DNA of 41,848 nucleotides from Bacillus carboniphilus (GTDB lineage Bacteria > Bacillota > Bacilli > Bacillales > JC228): positions 1 through 41,848 of the forward strand of contig NZ_BAAADJ010000053.1 in assembly GCF_039522365.1 (NCBI RefSeq), in the 5' to 3' direction. A program made the translations under genes and the position numbers. Positions 16,816 to 24,535 of this stretch are shown one piece after another (the first letter of the stretch is position 1; each line of letters begins with the position of its first letter). The notes beneath the pieces were generated by a model. The model worked only from the letters and a program-made list of their open reading frames with translations, was not told where the DNA came from and made no database searches.

Positions 16816-17379
16816 ATGAAGACTGAAAAAGAAAAAATGCTTTTGGGTGAAATGTATAACCCTGCGGATTCCGTTTTGTTAGCAGAGCGCTTAAAGGCCA
16901 GAGAATTAACACGACTTTTTAATGAGAGTCTTGAAACGGAAGAAGACAAAAGAAAAGGGTTATTGAAAGAGTTACTAGGTAGTACTGGGGTGCAAGTCAT
17001 GATTGAACCTTCTTTTAGGTGTGACTATGGTTACAATATCCATGTGGGTGAAAACTTTTTTGCGAATTTTAATTGCGTCTTTCTAGACGTTTGCGAAATT
17101 AGATTTGGTGACAACTGTATGCTAGCTCCTGGCGTCCACATCTATACGGCGACTCATCCATTGGATGCGGCTGAAAGAAACACCGGTTACGAGTATGGAA
17201 AGCCCGTTACTATAGGCAATAACGTTTGGGTAGGTGGGTTAGCTGTTATTAACCCAGGCGTTACCATCGGAGATAATGCTGTGATTGCATCAGGTGCTGT
17301 CGTGACCAAAGATGTCCCGGCTAATGTAGTCGTTGGGGGAAATCCGGCAAGGGTGATTAAGGAAATTAAACCAGTATGA
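16816..17379 (+). CDS. maa: Maltose O-acetyltransferase-type hexapeptide acetyltransferase
   Basis: A 187-residue left-handed beta-helix acetyltransferase, near the length of B. subtilis Maa. The N-terminal helical cap ([13 protein letters not shown]) is the Mac domain; hexapeptide repeats run from about 75 to 180, with the catalytic His in [10 protein letters not shown] and the closing [13 protein letters not shown]. These enzymes move acetyl groups from acetyl-CoA to sugars such as maltose or glucose. Its stop overlaps the start of the MazG-like gene (ATGA), so the two are translationally coupled. Confidence 0.9.
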   Translation: MKTEKEKMLLGEMYNPADSVLLAERLKARELTRLFNESLETEEDKRKGLLKELLGSTGVQVMIEPSFRCDYGYNIHVGENFFANFNCVFLDVCEIRFGDNCMLAPGVHIYTATHPLDAAERNTGYEYGKPVTIGNNVWVGGLAVINPGVTIGDNAVIASGAVVTKDVPANVVVGGNPARVIKEIKPV

Positions 17380-17669
17380 AGGCATCTATAACGATTCAAC
17401 AACTACAAGCGTACATAAAAGAAAAAGACTTTAAACCTGAATTGAAAAATGCTTACTTTCAAAAGTTGATTGAAGAAGTAGGTGAACTCTCCGAAGCTTT
17501 GCGAAAGGATAAACGCTTGGAACAACAGGGGACTATTAAAGGAACGATCGAAGAAGAGCTGTATGATGTCCTTTATTATATATTGGCCATCGCAAACATT
17601 CACGATATTGATCTAGAGCATTGCTTTCACTTAAAAGAAGAAATCAACCAACAGAAATACAAAAAATAA
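17376..17669 (+). CDS. MazG-like nucleotide pyrophosphohydrolase
   Basis: A 97-residue helical protein with the metal-binding motifs of the MazG/all-alpha NTP-PPase group: [10 protein letters not shown] near residue 30 and [11 protein letters not shown] near residue 60. Such single-domain members hydrolyse (d)NTPs, often non-canonical ones, to the monophosphate and pyrophosphate. It starts inside the stop codon of maa (ATGA overlap). A terminator shared with a small minus-strand gene follows. Confidence 0.83.
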   Translation: MKASITIQQLQAYIKEKDFKPELKNAYFQKLIEEVGELSEALRKDKRLEQQGTIKGTIEEELYDVLYYILAIANIHDIDLEHCFHLKEEINQQKYKK

Positions 17670-17692
17670 AAACGCCCATAAAAAGGCGTTTT
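17668..17692. terminator. Bidirectional intrinsic terminator
   Basis: AACGCC/GGCGTT with flanking A and T runs on both sides, so it works in either direction: for the MazG-like gene from the left and for the 51-residue gene from the right. It overlaps both stop codons. Confidence 0.85.
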
Positions 17693-17846
17693 ATTTGTCT
17701 TCGTTCCCAACTTTTAAGTCATTTCCCTTATCTAAGCCTGTTGCGTTATTAACCACCTGAGCCACTAAATTGAGCCCTTGGTCCATGGCATTCATAGAGT
17801 CTGATTTTTGACCCAATTCTTTTGATTTATTTTCTTCTTTCAACAT
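17691..17846 (-). CDS. Small uncharacterised protein (51 residues), convergent to the MazG-like gene
   Basis: The minus strand reads MLKEENKSKELG and ends VGNEDK with a stop at 17691-17693. GAGG lies five bases before the ATG at 17846, and the bidirectional terminator follows directly; this combination supports a real gene. The product is hydrophilic at both ends with an amphipathic centre (MDQGLNLVAQVV). The family is not known to me. Its upstream region overlaps the region just before the DUF2007-like gene on the other strand. Confidence 0.7.
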   Translation of the reverse strand: MLKEENKSKELGQKSDSMNAMDQGLNLVAQVVNNATGLDKGNDLKVGNEDK

Positions 17847-17908
17847 CATCACCTCAAGCTTTATGGTTTGTAAAAGGGTGTGAAATATTCATTAAGGGGG
17901 GAGTAGAC

Positions 17909-18148
17909 ATTCTAACTTGGTTGTTTGAGACGTTTTTTGCGAGGAGATATTCTGTATTTACTACAATCCATGCAGGGGAATTTTTACGTGCAAAGGAAAA
18001 GCTAATGGCAGCAGGCATTAAGTTTAAAGTTGAAAGTGGTTGCTCGCAGGATATCCGCTTTGCAGCTAGTGTCGGTAGTGTACCGCATACAATCAAAGTA
18101 TTAAAGAAGGATTATGAGAGAGCTAAAGAAATAATAAAGGGAAATTAA
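17909..18148 (+). CDS. DUF2007-like small protein (paralogue B), start codon uncertain
   Basis: About 79 residues, same plan as the protein at 7932: a hydrophobic opening, then FTTIHAGEFLRAKEKLMAAG and a KVLKKDYERAKEII ending. A strong AAGGGGGGAG lies at 17893-17902, but the codon at the right distance is ATT (17909); no ATG, GTG or TTG is available until TTG at 17921, 18 bases from the site. Either ATT is used, as in infC, or an ATG has mutated, or the gene is decaying. The body shows no stop or frameshift. Confidence 0.6.
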   Translation: MLTWLFETFFARRYSVFTTIHAGEFLRAKEKLMAAGIKFKVESGCSQDIRFAASVGSVPHTIKVLKKDYERAKEIIKGN

Positions 18149-18153
18149 ATGGG

Positions 18154-18177
18154 ACCTCTGTTTTAGGGGTTTTTTTT
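18154..18177 (+). terminator. Weak intrinsic terminator
   Basis: ACCTC/GGGGT stem with a 7-base loop and eight T, six bases after the preceding stop codon. The stem is short, so efficiency may be low. Confidence 0.55.
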
Positions 18178-18214
18178 ATGTGTAATTAAAATGCCGGTTA
18201 CAGTTGTTAGTTTG

Positions 18215-18671
18215 TGGTTATCAGAAAAGATGTGGCGTTTATCCGAAGTCATGAGGTGTTTATCCGAAGTCGCGAGGTGTTTAACCGAAGTCGCGAAGCG
18301 TTTATCCGAAGTCATGAGGTGTTTAACCGAAGTCGCGAGGCGTTTATCCGAAGTCGCGAGGTGTTTATCCGAAGTCGCGAGGCGTTTATCCGAAGTCGGG
18401 AGGCGTTTATCCGAAGTCGGGAGGCGTTTATCCGAAGTCGCGAGGCGTTTATCTGAAGTCGCGAGGCGTTTATCCGAAGTCGCGAGGTGTTTATCCGAAG
18501 TCGCGAGGCGTTTATCCGAAGTCGCGAGGTGTTTATCCGAAGTCGCGAAGCGTTTATCCGAAGTCGCGAGGTGTTTAACCGAAGTCGCGAGGCGTTTATC
18601 CGAAGTCGCGAGGTGTTTATCCGAAGTCGCGAGGCGTTTATCCAAAGTCATGAGGTGTTTATCCGAAGTCA
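18215..18671. repeat. 21-bp tandem repeat, about 21-22 units
   Basis: Units of the type CGTTTATCCGAAGTCGCGAGG repeat with exact 21-base spacing from about 18215 to 18671. Most variants switch C/T in the (C/T)GTTTA start, or CGCG/CATG in the core. Each core carries the palindrome TCGCGA. Because 21 is a multiple of three, two plus frames and one minus frame stay open and yield long repetitive 'proteins' (FIRSRE and RLSEVA types), none with a ribosome binding site. It lies between a terminator and the promoter region of the DUF2087 gene. I consider it non-coding. Confidence 0.93.
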
Positions 18672-18708
18672 GCGACTATGTAAATTTTACAGTTTTTTAG
18701 AGAGGAAA

Positions 18709-18797
18709 TGCAAACATTTTTCAAAAACGCTTGCAATATAGCAAACAGAATTATAAGATGTTTATATAAGGGTAAACGAAATGTGCATTTGTTTGCA
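18709..18797. promoter_or_regulatory. Candidate operator region with three TGTTTGC motifs
   Basis: TGCAAACA (18709-18716), GCAAACA (18741-18747) and TGTTTGCA (18790-18797) lie in the 160 bases before the DUF2087 regulator. The outer two are inverted copies of each other. Autoregulation by that protein is possible but inferred only from proximity. Confidence 0.35.
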
Positions 18798-18829
18798 AAT
18801 AAAATAACAAAAGGCTGTGGTGTTTATAT

Positions 18830-19594
18830 ATGTTAGATGAAGAACTTTTTTGGAATGCTTCGATTGAAGATCTATCAAGAGGTTATCTTTATGACGCTGA
18901 AAGTGAACAGTATATTTGTCTCATTTGTAAACAGAGTTATGAGGATGGCGTCATTTATCAACGTGAATCCGTTTTGTTGGAGGCGAAGAAGGCAATTGCC
19001 TATCACATTGAGGATGCGCATACCTCTATGTTCGACTACTTGCTTGACATGGATAAAAAATATACGGGGTTATCAGAGCATCAAAAGGAGCTTCTGCAGT
19101 TTTTTAAAAGAGGATTAACAGACAAAGAGATTGTAAAAGAAACGGGTGGGGGAAGTACTTCGACCATTCGAAATCATCGGTTTAAATTCAAAGAGAAAGA
19201 AAAACAGGCCAAAGTATTTCTAACCATCATGAATGTATTAAAAAATGAGAAGGAAAAAGACAATAGTGAGTTAATCAATTTTCATAAGGGGGCGAAGATG
19301 GTGGATGAACGTTACGCAATCACTGTCGAAGAAAGAGAGAAAGTTTTAAAAACGTATTTTAAAGAAGGTCTGGAGGGGCCACTGGATAGTTTTCCAAGTA
19401 AGGAAAAAAGGAAAATTATTATTTTACAGCATATTATTAAGAGATTTGAGTTGAACAAAAAATACACGGAAAAGGATATAAATACAATCCTCAAGTCGAT
19501 TTTTCACGATTTTGCAACCATCCGAAGATATTTGATTGAATATGGGTTTATGGATCGCAGTAAAGATTGTACAGAGTATTGGATTAAGAATTAA
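18830..19594 (+). CDS. DUF2087 domain protein, probable DNA-binding regulator
   Basis: A 254-residue protein with three parts. Residues about 25-70 have a zinc-finger-like CLICKQSYEDG and a His pair (YHIEDAH). Residues 80-125 resemble a LuxR-type helix-turn-helix (LSEHQKELLQFFKRGLTDKEI). The C-terminal 75 residues are a DUF2087 domain (FPSKEKRKIIILQHII through IRRYLIEYGFMDR). DUF2087 is often joined to HTH domains in Bacilli, so a regulatory role is likely. The start at ATG 18830 lacks a strong ribosome binding site. Three TGTTTGC-type motifs lie upstream. A strong terminator follows. Confidence 0.8.
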   Translation: MLDEELFWNASIEDLSRGYLYDAESEQYICLICKQSYEDGVIYQRESVLLEAKKAIAYHIEDAHTSMFDYLLDMDKKYTGLSEHQKELLQFFKRGLTDKEIVKETGGGSTSTIRNHRFKFKEKEKQAKVFLTIMNVLKNEKEKDNSELINFHKGAKMVDERYAITVEEREKVLKTYFKEGLEGPLDSFPSKEKRKIIILQHIIKRFELNKKYTEKDINTILKSIFHDFATIRRYLIEYGFMDRSKDCTEYWIKN

Positions 19595-19623
19595 AATTTT
19601 ATATGCTAGAAGCAAGAGTGAAT

Positions 19624-19653
19624 GCGTTCTTTCTGTAAGAACGCTATTTTTTT
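19624..19653 (+). terminator. Intrinsic terminator
   Basis: Perfect 8-base-pair stem GCGTTCTT/AAGAACGC (19624-19631 with 19637-19644), a 5-base loop and a T-rich tail. It ends the DUF2087 gene. Confidence 0.92.
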
Positions 19654-19673
19654 GAATAAAAGAGGTGGAATAC

Positions 19674-20018
19674 ATGTTGCATAAAATGGGTCTGTATGGT
19701 GAGTATTTTCAATCTATAAAAGACGGAAAGAAGAAAGTGGAAGTTAGACTGAATGACGAGAAAAGAAGGCAAATCAAAGTTGGGGATTTCATTGAGTTTA
19801 TTAAGGTACCCGAACAGGATGAATCTTTAAAAGTTCGGGTTATGGAACTTCGAATATACGATACGTTCAAAGAAATGTATGAAGACATACCATTCGAAGC
19901 CTTTGATTGCGAAGGTTGGTCGATGGAAGAGATGGTCGAGGGAACGTATCAGATTTACACACGTGAACAAGAAAAGCAGTGGGGGACTTTGGCTATTATT
20001 ATTTCTCACATGGATTAG
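19674..20018 (+). CDS. ASCH domain protein
   Basis: A 114-residue protein of the ASCH (PUA-like) fold: KMGLYGEYFQSIKDGKKKVEVRLNDEKR is the characteristic start, with the conserved Lys-x-x-E-x-R, followed by IKVGDFIEF and a WGTLAIII C-terminal strand. Members bind RNA or act as amidohydrolases on modified nucleosides. ATG 19674 has AGAGGTGG before it; GTG 19665 overlaps that site. It starts shortly after a terminator and precedes the toroid protein gene in the same direction. Confidence 0.82.
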   Translation: MLHKMGLYGEYFQSIKDGKKKVEVRLNDEKRRQIKVGDFIEFIKVPEQDESLKVRVMELRIYDTFKEMYEDIPFEAFDCEGWSMEEMVEGTYQIYTREQEKQWGTLAIIISHMD

Positions 20019-20046
20019 AGATTTTTTATATTGGGGATGAAAACAA

Positions 20047-20925
20047 ATGAAGAAGTTAACAAAAGAAAGTTTTCTACGTGCACGTTACTATTTGATGAAT
20101 CATGGAAGAGATATAGAACAAGCTCTTTTTCGTTTCTATTTTGAGGATGGTAGTAAAGAAGAAGTCATCTCTGTCTTGGATTTTTATCAGGGAGAAAATG
20201 GTGGGTTCCGAAACATGGGGGAAGGTGGTTCCCTGATTACAAATGGTATCGACACAACCATGGCCTTTCAATATTTGACGGAAATAGGGGCTAGCGCTAA
20301 AGACTCTATCGTTCAAAAGGGTATTCACTATTTTATAGATACATATGATCATGTGTTAAAAGGATGGCATGCTTGGCCAGGTAGAACGAGCACGAGTTGG
20401 GTAGATAATCCGAATGCAGAAATAGTGGGTTACTTATATGAATACCGCGAATTAGTTCCTGACGAATTCCTTCATGAAGTAACAGAACAGGCTTTATCCT
20501 GTATGTCGACGATTCACACAACCGATGAGCCACATCAATTCTATTTCTTATCGGCTCTTTGCCATTTTCGATTGGCAGAACGGATTGATAAACCCTATAA
20601 ATCAAGGATTTTAAAGCAGCTTGAAGTGGACATAGAGGACATTATTGAAACGGACGGAAGCAAATGGTCCACTACTTATTGTGCCAAACCGTTCTTTTTT
20701 GCTCACTCCCCAAGTAGCCCTTTGTATCATTCTATAAAACCGTATGTCATCCAGAGCCTTGAAAATGAAGTGATGACACAAGGTGTGGAGGGGAATTTTA
20801 TATTAAATTGGAATGTGGACGAAGCGGGAGATAGGGTTTGGAAAAGTATATGGACCCTTGATGTGTTGGGGGCATTGTACCTTCATGGAATGATAGAAGA
20901 AATGGAGTATGTGGAAGTGAAGTGA
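20047..20925 (+). CDS. Alpha/alpha-toroid (terpenoid cyclase/prenyltransferase-like) protein
   Basis: A 292-residue protein with repeated helix pairs separated by Gly-rich turns, for example DFYQGENGGFRNMGEGG near residues 43-59 and WSTTYCAKPFFF near 207-218. This pattern matches the alpha/alpha-toroid of the squalene cyclase and prenyltransferase superfamily, but the cyclase DXDD acid motif is not seen, so the protein may bind rather than cyclise. Spacing to the GNAT gene is four bases, which suggests an operon with the ASCH gene before and the GNAT gene after. Confidence 0.65.
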   Translation: MKKLTKESFLRARYYLMNHGRDIEQALFRFYFEDGSKEEVISVLDFYQGENGGFRNMGEGGSLITNGIDTTMAFQYLTEIGASAKDSIVQKGIHYFIDTYDHVLKGWHAWPGRTSTSWVDNPNAEIVGYLYEYRELVPDEFLHEVTEQALSCMSTIHTTDEPHQFYFLSALCHFRLAERIDKPYKSRILKQLEVDIEDIIETDGSKWSTTYCAKPFFFAHSPSSPLYHSIKPYVIQSLENEVMTQGVEGNFILNWNVDEAGDRVWKSIWTLDVLGALYLHGMIEEMEYVEVK

Positions 20926-20929
20926 TTGT

Positions 20930-21400
20930 ATGAAGATTAAAAAATGCGGGATAGATTGTTCACCGCCAATGGATTTGTTACTTTTGGCTGATCCATCCAT
21001 ACAGATGGTAGAAAAGTATCTTCGGAGTGGCCAATGTTTTATTGCGGAAGAGTTTGACCGAGTAATGGGTGTTTACATACTAGTTTCAACAGGTAAAGAC
21101 ACCATCGAATTAGTGAATATTGCAGTTGCAGAGGAATTCCAGGGTAAAGGATTGGGGAAAAAGCTCGTGTTGGATGCAGTGGAAAGAGCAAAGTCCCTAG
21201 GCTATAAAAAAATAGAGGTTGGGACGGGGAACTCTAGCATAAACCAACTAGCACTCTATCAGAAATGCGGGTTTCGAATCGTAGGGGTAGACTTGGACTT
21301 TTTTACGAGACATTATGATGAAGAAATTTATGAAAATGGGATTCAATGTAGAGATATGATTCGATTATCACAGGATTTAAGTGGTCTTAATTTTTCTTAG
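20930..21400 (+). CDS. GNAT N-acetyltransferase, YvbK-like
   Basis: A 156-residue acetyltransferase. The acetyl-CoA pyrophosphate loop is EEFQGKGLGKKL, followed by a helix and NQLALYQKCGFRIVGVD, the usual GNAT end. Length and layout resemble B. subtilis YvbK, whose physiological substrate is not established as far as I know. It begins four bases after the toroid gene; the Nudix gene starts 17 bases after its stop. Confidence 0.85.
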   Translation: MKIKKCGIDCSPPMDLLLLADPSIQMVEKYLRSGQCFIAEEFDRVMGVYILVSTGKDTIELVNIAVAEEFQGKGLGKKLVLDAVERAKSLGYKKIEVGTGNSSINQLALYQKCGFRIVGVDLDFFTRHYDEEIYENGIQCRDMIRLSQDLSGLNFS

Positions 21401-21417
21401 AAAGTAGGAATCTTCAA

Positions 21418-22032
21418 ATGGAGAGATTAAAGATATTTGATGAAAATATGAACCCTATTGGAGAAGCTTCTCGAGAGGAAGTTCATCAAATCGGTCATTG
21501 GCATGAGGTGTTTCATTGTTGGTTTATTAGTAAGGAACAAGAGAAAGACTACATCTATCTTCAGCTAAGGAGTAAAAATAAAATAGATTACCCAGACCTA
21601 CTTGATATAACTGCAGCGGGTCATCTATTAGCTCATGAAACCGTAGAGGACGGGGTTAGGGAAATTCATGAAGAACTTGGAGTGGAAGTAAGCCTAGAGA
21701 AGTTAGAATCTCTTGGTATATTAAACTACAGTGTAACGAAGAAAGGTTTTATAGATAATGAGTTTGCGCATGTCTATTTACATACTTTTGCTGGCGGATT
21801 GGATGAGTTTGTTCTGCAACCGGAAGAGGTCGCAGGAATTGTAAAGGCTGATTTTAATGAGTTTTTTCGGTTTTGGATGGGTGAAGTGGATGAGTTGCGG
21901 GTTGTTGGATTTGAGGAGAATCAGGATGGACTAAGAATACCAATTGATAAAACGGTTGGAAGAACAGCGTTTGTTGAACATGAGGATGGATTTTATCAGG
22001 GGGTTGTGGAGTTAATTCGGGCGAAGTTATAG
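21418..22032 (+). CDS. Nudix hydrolase, isopentenyl-diphosphate-isomerase-like subgroup
   Basis: A 204-residue protein with a Nudix box GHLLAHETVEDGVREIHEELGVEV at about residues 68-91. The opening DENMNPIGEASREEVHQIGHWHEVFHCWF is typical of the IDI-like Nudix subgroup (YfcD type), distinct from type 1 isomerases because the catalytic Cys-containing motif is not evident. The actual substrate is unknown. AGTAGGAA is eight bases before the ATG. A 52-bp tandem repeat starts immediately after its stop codon. Confidence 0.83.
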   Translation: MERLKIFDENMNPIGEASREEVHQIGHWHEVFHCWFISKEQEKDYIYLQLRSKNKIDYPDLLDITAAGHLLAHETVEDGVREIHEELGVEVSLEKLESLGILNYSVTKKGFIDNEFAHVYLHTFAGGLDEFVLQPEEVAGIVKADFNEFFRFWMGEVDELRVVGFEENQDGLRIPIDKTVGRTAFVEHEDGFYQGVVELIRAKL

Positions 22033-22034
22033 GG

Positions 22035-22272
22035 GTAGTGCCGGTTTTGGGATTGCAAGGAGTAAAACGGGAACTAGAGGTACTGAGTATAGCTAGTTTT
22101 GTGGAGGCAAGAAGTCAAACGGGAACTAGAGGAGCTGAGTAGAGCCGGTTTTGTGGAGGTAAGAAGTAAAACGGGAACTAGATGCAGCGAGTAGTGCCCG
22201 TTTTCTGAGGGTAAGCATTAAAAAAGGAACTAGAAACTCCGAGTAGTGCCCGTTTTGTGATAGCAATAAGTT
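22035..22272. repeat. 52-bp tandem repeat, about 4.5 units
   Basis: The landmark GGGAACTAG recurs at 22069, 22121 and 22173 with a variant (AGGAACTAG) at 22225, a strict 52-base period. Units are diverged. Several can fold CCGGTTTT against AAAACGG within one unit, although other units break this pairing. Since 52 is not a multiple of three, coding is excluded. It fills most of the 330-base gap between the Nudix and DinB genes; the remainder (22273-22361) holds the DinB gene's upstream region with no clear promoter. Confidence 0.88.
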
Positions 22273-22361
22273 TCTCCCCAACTTTCTCAAAAAAGAAGGA
22301 TAAACAGGCTAAATAGGGAATACATTGTAATAACTTTAATCCGTGGAAGAGGGGAACCAGT

Positions 22362-22889
22362 ATGAATTTTAACCTGAAAGAGGCAATAGAGATTCTGGAA
22401 CGAACACCTGTTACATTGGAAGCATTTCTGTCTGGCTTATCACAAGGGTGGCTGACTGGTAATGAGGGGGAAGGAACATGGAACGCTATTGAAGTTGTGG
22501 ATCATCTGATTGAATGCGAGAAGACCAATTTTATACCAAGACTTGAATCTATGTTACAGGATGAGGAAAGTAGACCGTTTCCTCCGTTCGACCGTTTTGC
22601 ACACTTGAATTCCGAGAATGAACAAGCCATTGAAGAGAAATTACATGAGTTTAAAACGCTGAGGAAAGAGAACATTAACAAACTGACCGCTCTCGTACCT
22701 TCCGAACATCAATTAGACATGAAAGGGGAGCATCCTGCTTTCGGTGAAGTGACAGCCAGGCAGCTTATCTCTACGTGGACTCTTCATGATTTGACACATA
22801 TCTCTCAAATTGTACGGGTCATGGCTGAAAGATATCGCGAAGATGTAGGGCCTTGGTGTGAATACTTAGGGGTTTTAAATAAAAAATAA
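22362..22889 (+). CDS. DinB/YfiT-like four-helix metalloprotein
   Basis: A 175-residue protein of the DinB superfamily. The metal-site histidines are in VVDHLIECE (near residue 48) and in the late helix [14 protein letters not shown] (near residues 145-149). Bacillithiol-S-transferases belong to this fold, so conjugation of bacillithiol to small molecules is one possible role. GAGGGGAACCAGT precedes the ATG. A strong terminator follows. Confidence 0.83.
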   Translation: MNFNLKEAIEILERTPVTLEAFLSGLSQGWLTGNEGEGTWNAIEVVDHLIECEKTNFIPRLESMLQDEESRPFPPFDRFAHLNSENEQAIEEKLHEFKTLRKENINKLTALVPSEHQLDMKGEHPAFGEVTARQLISTWTLHDLTHISQIVRVMAERYREDVGPWCEYLGVLNKK

Positions 22890-22898
22890 TAATCAAAT

Positions 22899-22928
22899 GA
22901 CACTTCAATGATTGGGGTGTCTTTTTTT
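22899..22928 (+). terminator. Intrinsic terminator
   Basis: Ten-base stem GACACTTCAA/TTGGGGTGTC (22899-22908 with 22912-22921, with G-T pairs), a 3-base loop and seven T. Confidence 0.85.
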
Positions 22929-23023
22929 CAAATAATGCAGTAAATAATACAAGAAAGAATTGGTTAAATTTTTCAGGTCATAATAAGTAATAACAAGATA
23001 GGACCAGGGAAAGGAGACCAAAC

Positions 23024-23350
23024 ATGCCAAAGAAGGCTGCTTCAGAACAGGAAGGGACGGAAAAGGAAAAGAATAATGTAGTACCCATAAAAGAAGAAAA
23101 AGAAGATCAAATTAAGAGTCTAAATCGTATGCTTGGTGCAGTTTTGGAATATTTATCAGATGATCAGATAGAGGAAATAGATATCGAGTACCTCCTTCAA
23201 AACACAAAAGGCTTGCAAGAATGGTGGGATAAGTATCGGGAGCAAAATCGGAAAAAAATCGAAGAGGAAGTAAAAAAGTCCCTTGAAGGCCTTTCCTTAG
23301 ATGAATTGGAGAAAATCCGGGAACAGATCAAGCAAAAGAAAAGTGATTAA
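23024..23350 (+). CDS. Highly charged helical protein, unknown function
   Basis: A 108-residue protein, almost entirely charged: a flexible acidic/basic first 30 residues, then helices with VLEYLSDDQIEEIDIEYLLQ and a C-terminal Lys/Glu-rich coil. AAAGGAGACC precedes the ATG. No domain recognised. A hairpin with AGCATTC/GGGATGCT (about 23363-23384) follows but lacks a T-run. The region 23385-23520 has no gene that I see. Confidence 0.65.
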   Translation: MPKKAASEQEGTEKEKNNVVPIKEEKEDQIKSLNRMLGAVLEYLSDDQIEEIDIEYLLQNTKGLQEWWDKYREQNRKKIEEEVKKSLEGLSLDELEKIREQIKQKKSD

Positions 23351-23520
23351 ATTTTTAATAAAAGCATTCATTAAAAAGGGATGCTTAATAATTTAGCGAT
23401 TTTTTAAAAAGTAATTGTGCCTACAAAAAGAGAGCTAGAATATATTGGAATGTTTTCCAGTAATAGAGCAATTTATTACCAATTTTTTGATGTGGAGTGA
23501 TAGAATAGGAGAAAGAGACG

Positions 23521-23565
23521 ATGAATATAAAAATGACACATGTAAGCCCTGCACAAATAAAATAA
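23521..23565 (+). CDS. Candidate leader peptide (14 residues)
   Basis: ATG at 23521 follows AGGAGAAAGAGACG and opens a 14-codon frame, MNIKMTHVSPAQIK, ending TAA at 23563-23565. Its codons 9-11 form the left arm of a strong hairpin, the stop lies in the loop, and the kinase gene starts 40 bases further on. This is the geometry of ribosome-controlled attenuation, as known for bmrB, vmlR and erm leaders in Gram-positive bacteria. The peptide has no recognised stalling motif. It could also be a chance short frame. Confidence 0.5.
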   Translation: MNIKMTHVSPAQIK

Positions 23566-23582
23566 TGCTGCAGGGCTTTAAT
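23544..23582 (+). promoter_or_regulatory. Hairpin between leader peptide and kinase gene (possible attenuator)
   Basis: Perfect 10-base-pair stem AAGCCCTGCA/TGCAGGGCTT (23544-23553 with 23569-23578), a 15-base loop, then TTTAATT. The T-run is short, so termination would be weak unless the tail helps. A ribosome on the leader frame would cover the left arm. It does not include the kinase ribosome binding site at 23596-23600. Confidence 0.6.
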
Positions 23583-23605
23583 TCTAGGTATATATGGAGG
23601 TTTCC

Positions 23606-24535
23606 ATGAATCAAACGATCCAAACACTTCAAGAAAATATACCTCTCATTAAAAATGCCACATCTATTGAAGGACTTTCGAAAGGCTTTTCACCTGAACA
23701 AAAGTATATAGTGTGTATCCAAGATAGGAAGTTACTTTTACGTGTAAGTGATAGCCACATGTTTAATCGCAAAAAGAGGGAGTTTCAAATTTTAAAGGAC
23801 CTTTCGGAGGTAGGTGTTCGTACTCCTGAACCACTTGAGGTTGGAATGATTGATAGCTCGGAATTTTGTTATACCCTTTATTCCTTTATGGATGGGATGG
23901 ATGGTCTTGAGGCGATAAAGAGAATGACGGACAAGGAGCAGTTTGATTTGGGAGTAGAAGTGGGACATGAGCTTCGAAAATTACATGTCTACCAGGCACC
24001 GGAATCCGTTGGAACTTGGTATGATCGGGCTATGGCCAAGCATAATCGGTATATTGAAGCCTATAAAACATGTGGAATTCAAATACAACATGCTGAAAAG
24101 ATTGCTAATTTTATAGAAAATCATAAACATTTACTGAAGAATCGTCCCAATCAGTTTCAGCACGATGATATCCATTTAGGAAACATCATTGTAAAGGACA
24201 AACAATATGAAGGTCTTATTGACTTTGGCAACTTTGATTGGGGAGATCCCTTTCATGATTTTGTAAAAGTAGGGCTCTTTCAAAGAGAAATTAGTGTTCC
24301 CTTTTCAAGGGGACAAGTGATGGGCTACTTTGATGGCGACGTTCCAAGTGAATTTTGGAGTCTGTATTCCGTATATGTGGCTATGGTGTTGTTTTCTTCC
24401 ATCGTTTGGTCATTAAAGTCTTCTCCTGAACAAGTAGAAGACATGATTAGAAGAGTGAACATGATTTTAGTTGACCATGATTATTTTAACTTAGTTAAAC
24501 CAACATGGTTTGAAGGAAGTGATTGTGATGAGTAG
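23606..24535 (+). CDS. Aminoglycoside-phosphotransferase-family kinase
   Basis: A 309-residue kinase-like protein. The catalytic loop is HDDIHLGN (near residue 187) and the metal-binding Asp is in LIDFGNFDWGDPFHDF (near 207); the N-terminal lobe has a Lys in YIVCIQDRKLLLRVS. Members phosphorylate aminoglycosides, macrolides, homoserine or other small alcohols, so resistance is possible but not shown. ATG 23606 has GGAGG five bases upstream; the ATG at 23594 overlaps it. Its end overlaps the next gene by eight bases, and a candidate leader peptide and hairpin precede it. Confidence 0.85.
   Translation: MNQTIQTLQENIPLIKNATSIEGLSKGFSPEQKYIVCIQDRKLLLRVSDSHMFNRKKREFQILKDLSEVGVRTPEPLEVGMIDSSEFCYTLYSFMDGMDGLEAIKRMTDKEQFDLGVEVGHELRKLHVYQAPESVGTWYDRAMAKHNRYIEAYKTCGIQIQHAEKIANFIENHKHLLKNRPNQFQHDDIHLGNIIVKDKQYEGLIDFGNFDWGDPFHDFVKVGLFQREISVPFSRGQVMGYFDGDVPSEFWSLYSVYVAMVLFSSIVWSLKSSPEQVEDMIRRVNMILVDHDYFNLVKPTWFEGSDCDE

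Noticed and set aside
18215-18671. CRISPR array
   Set aside because: Units are contiguous with no unique spacers, and no cas genes are nearby. The same holds for the other repeats.
18191-18741. Long repetitive proteins (FIRSRE, RLSEVA, LATSDK types) across the 21-bp repeat
   Set aside because: Same effect of a 21-base period; three frames are open at once and none has a translation signal.
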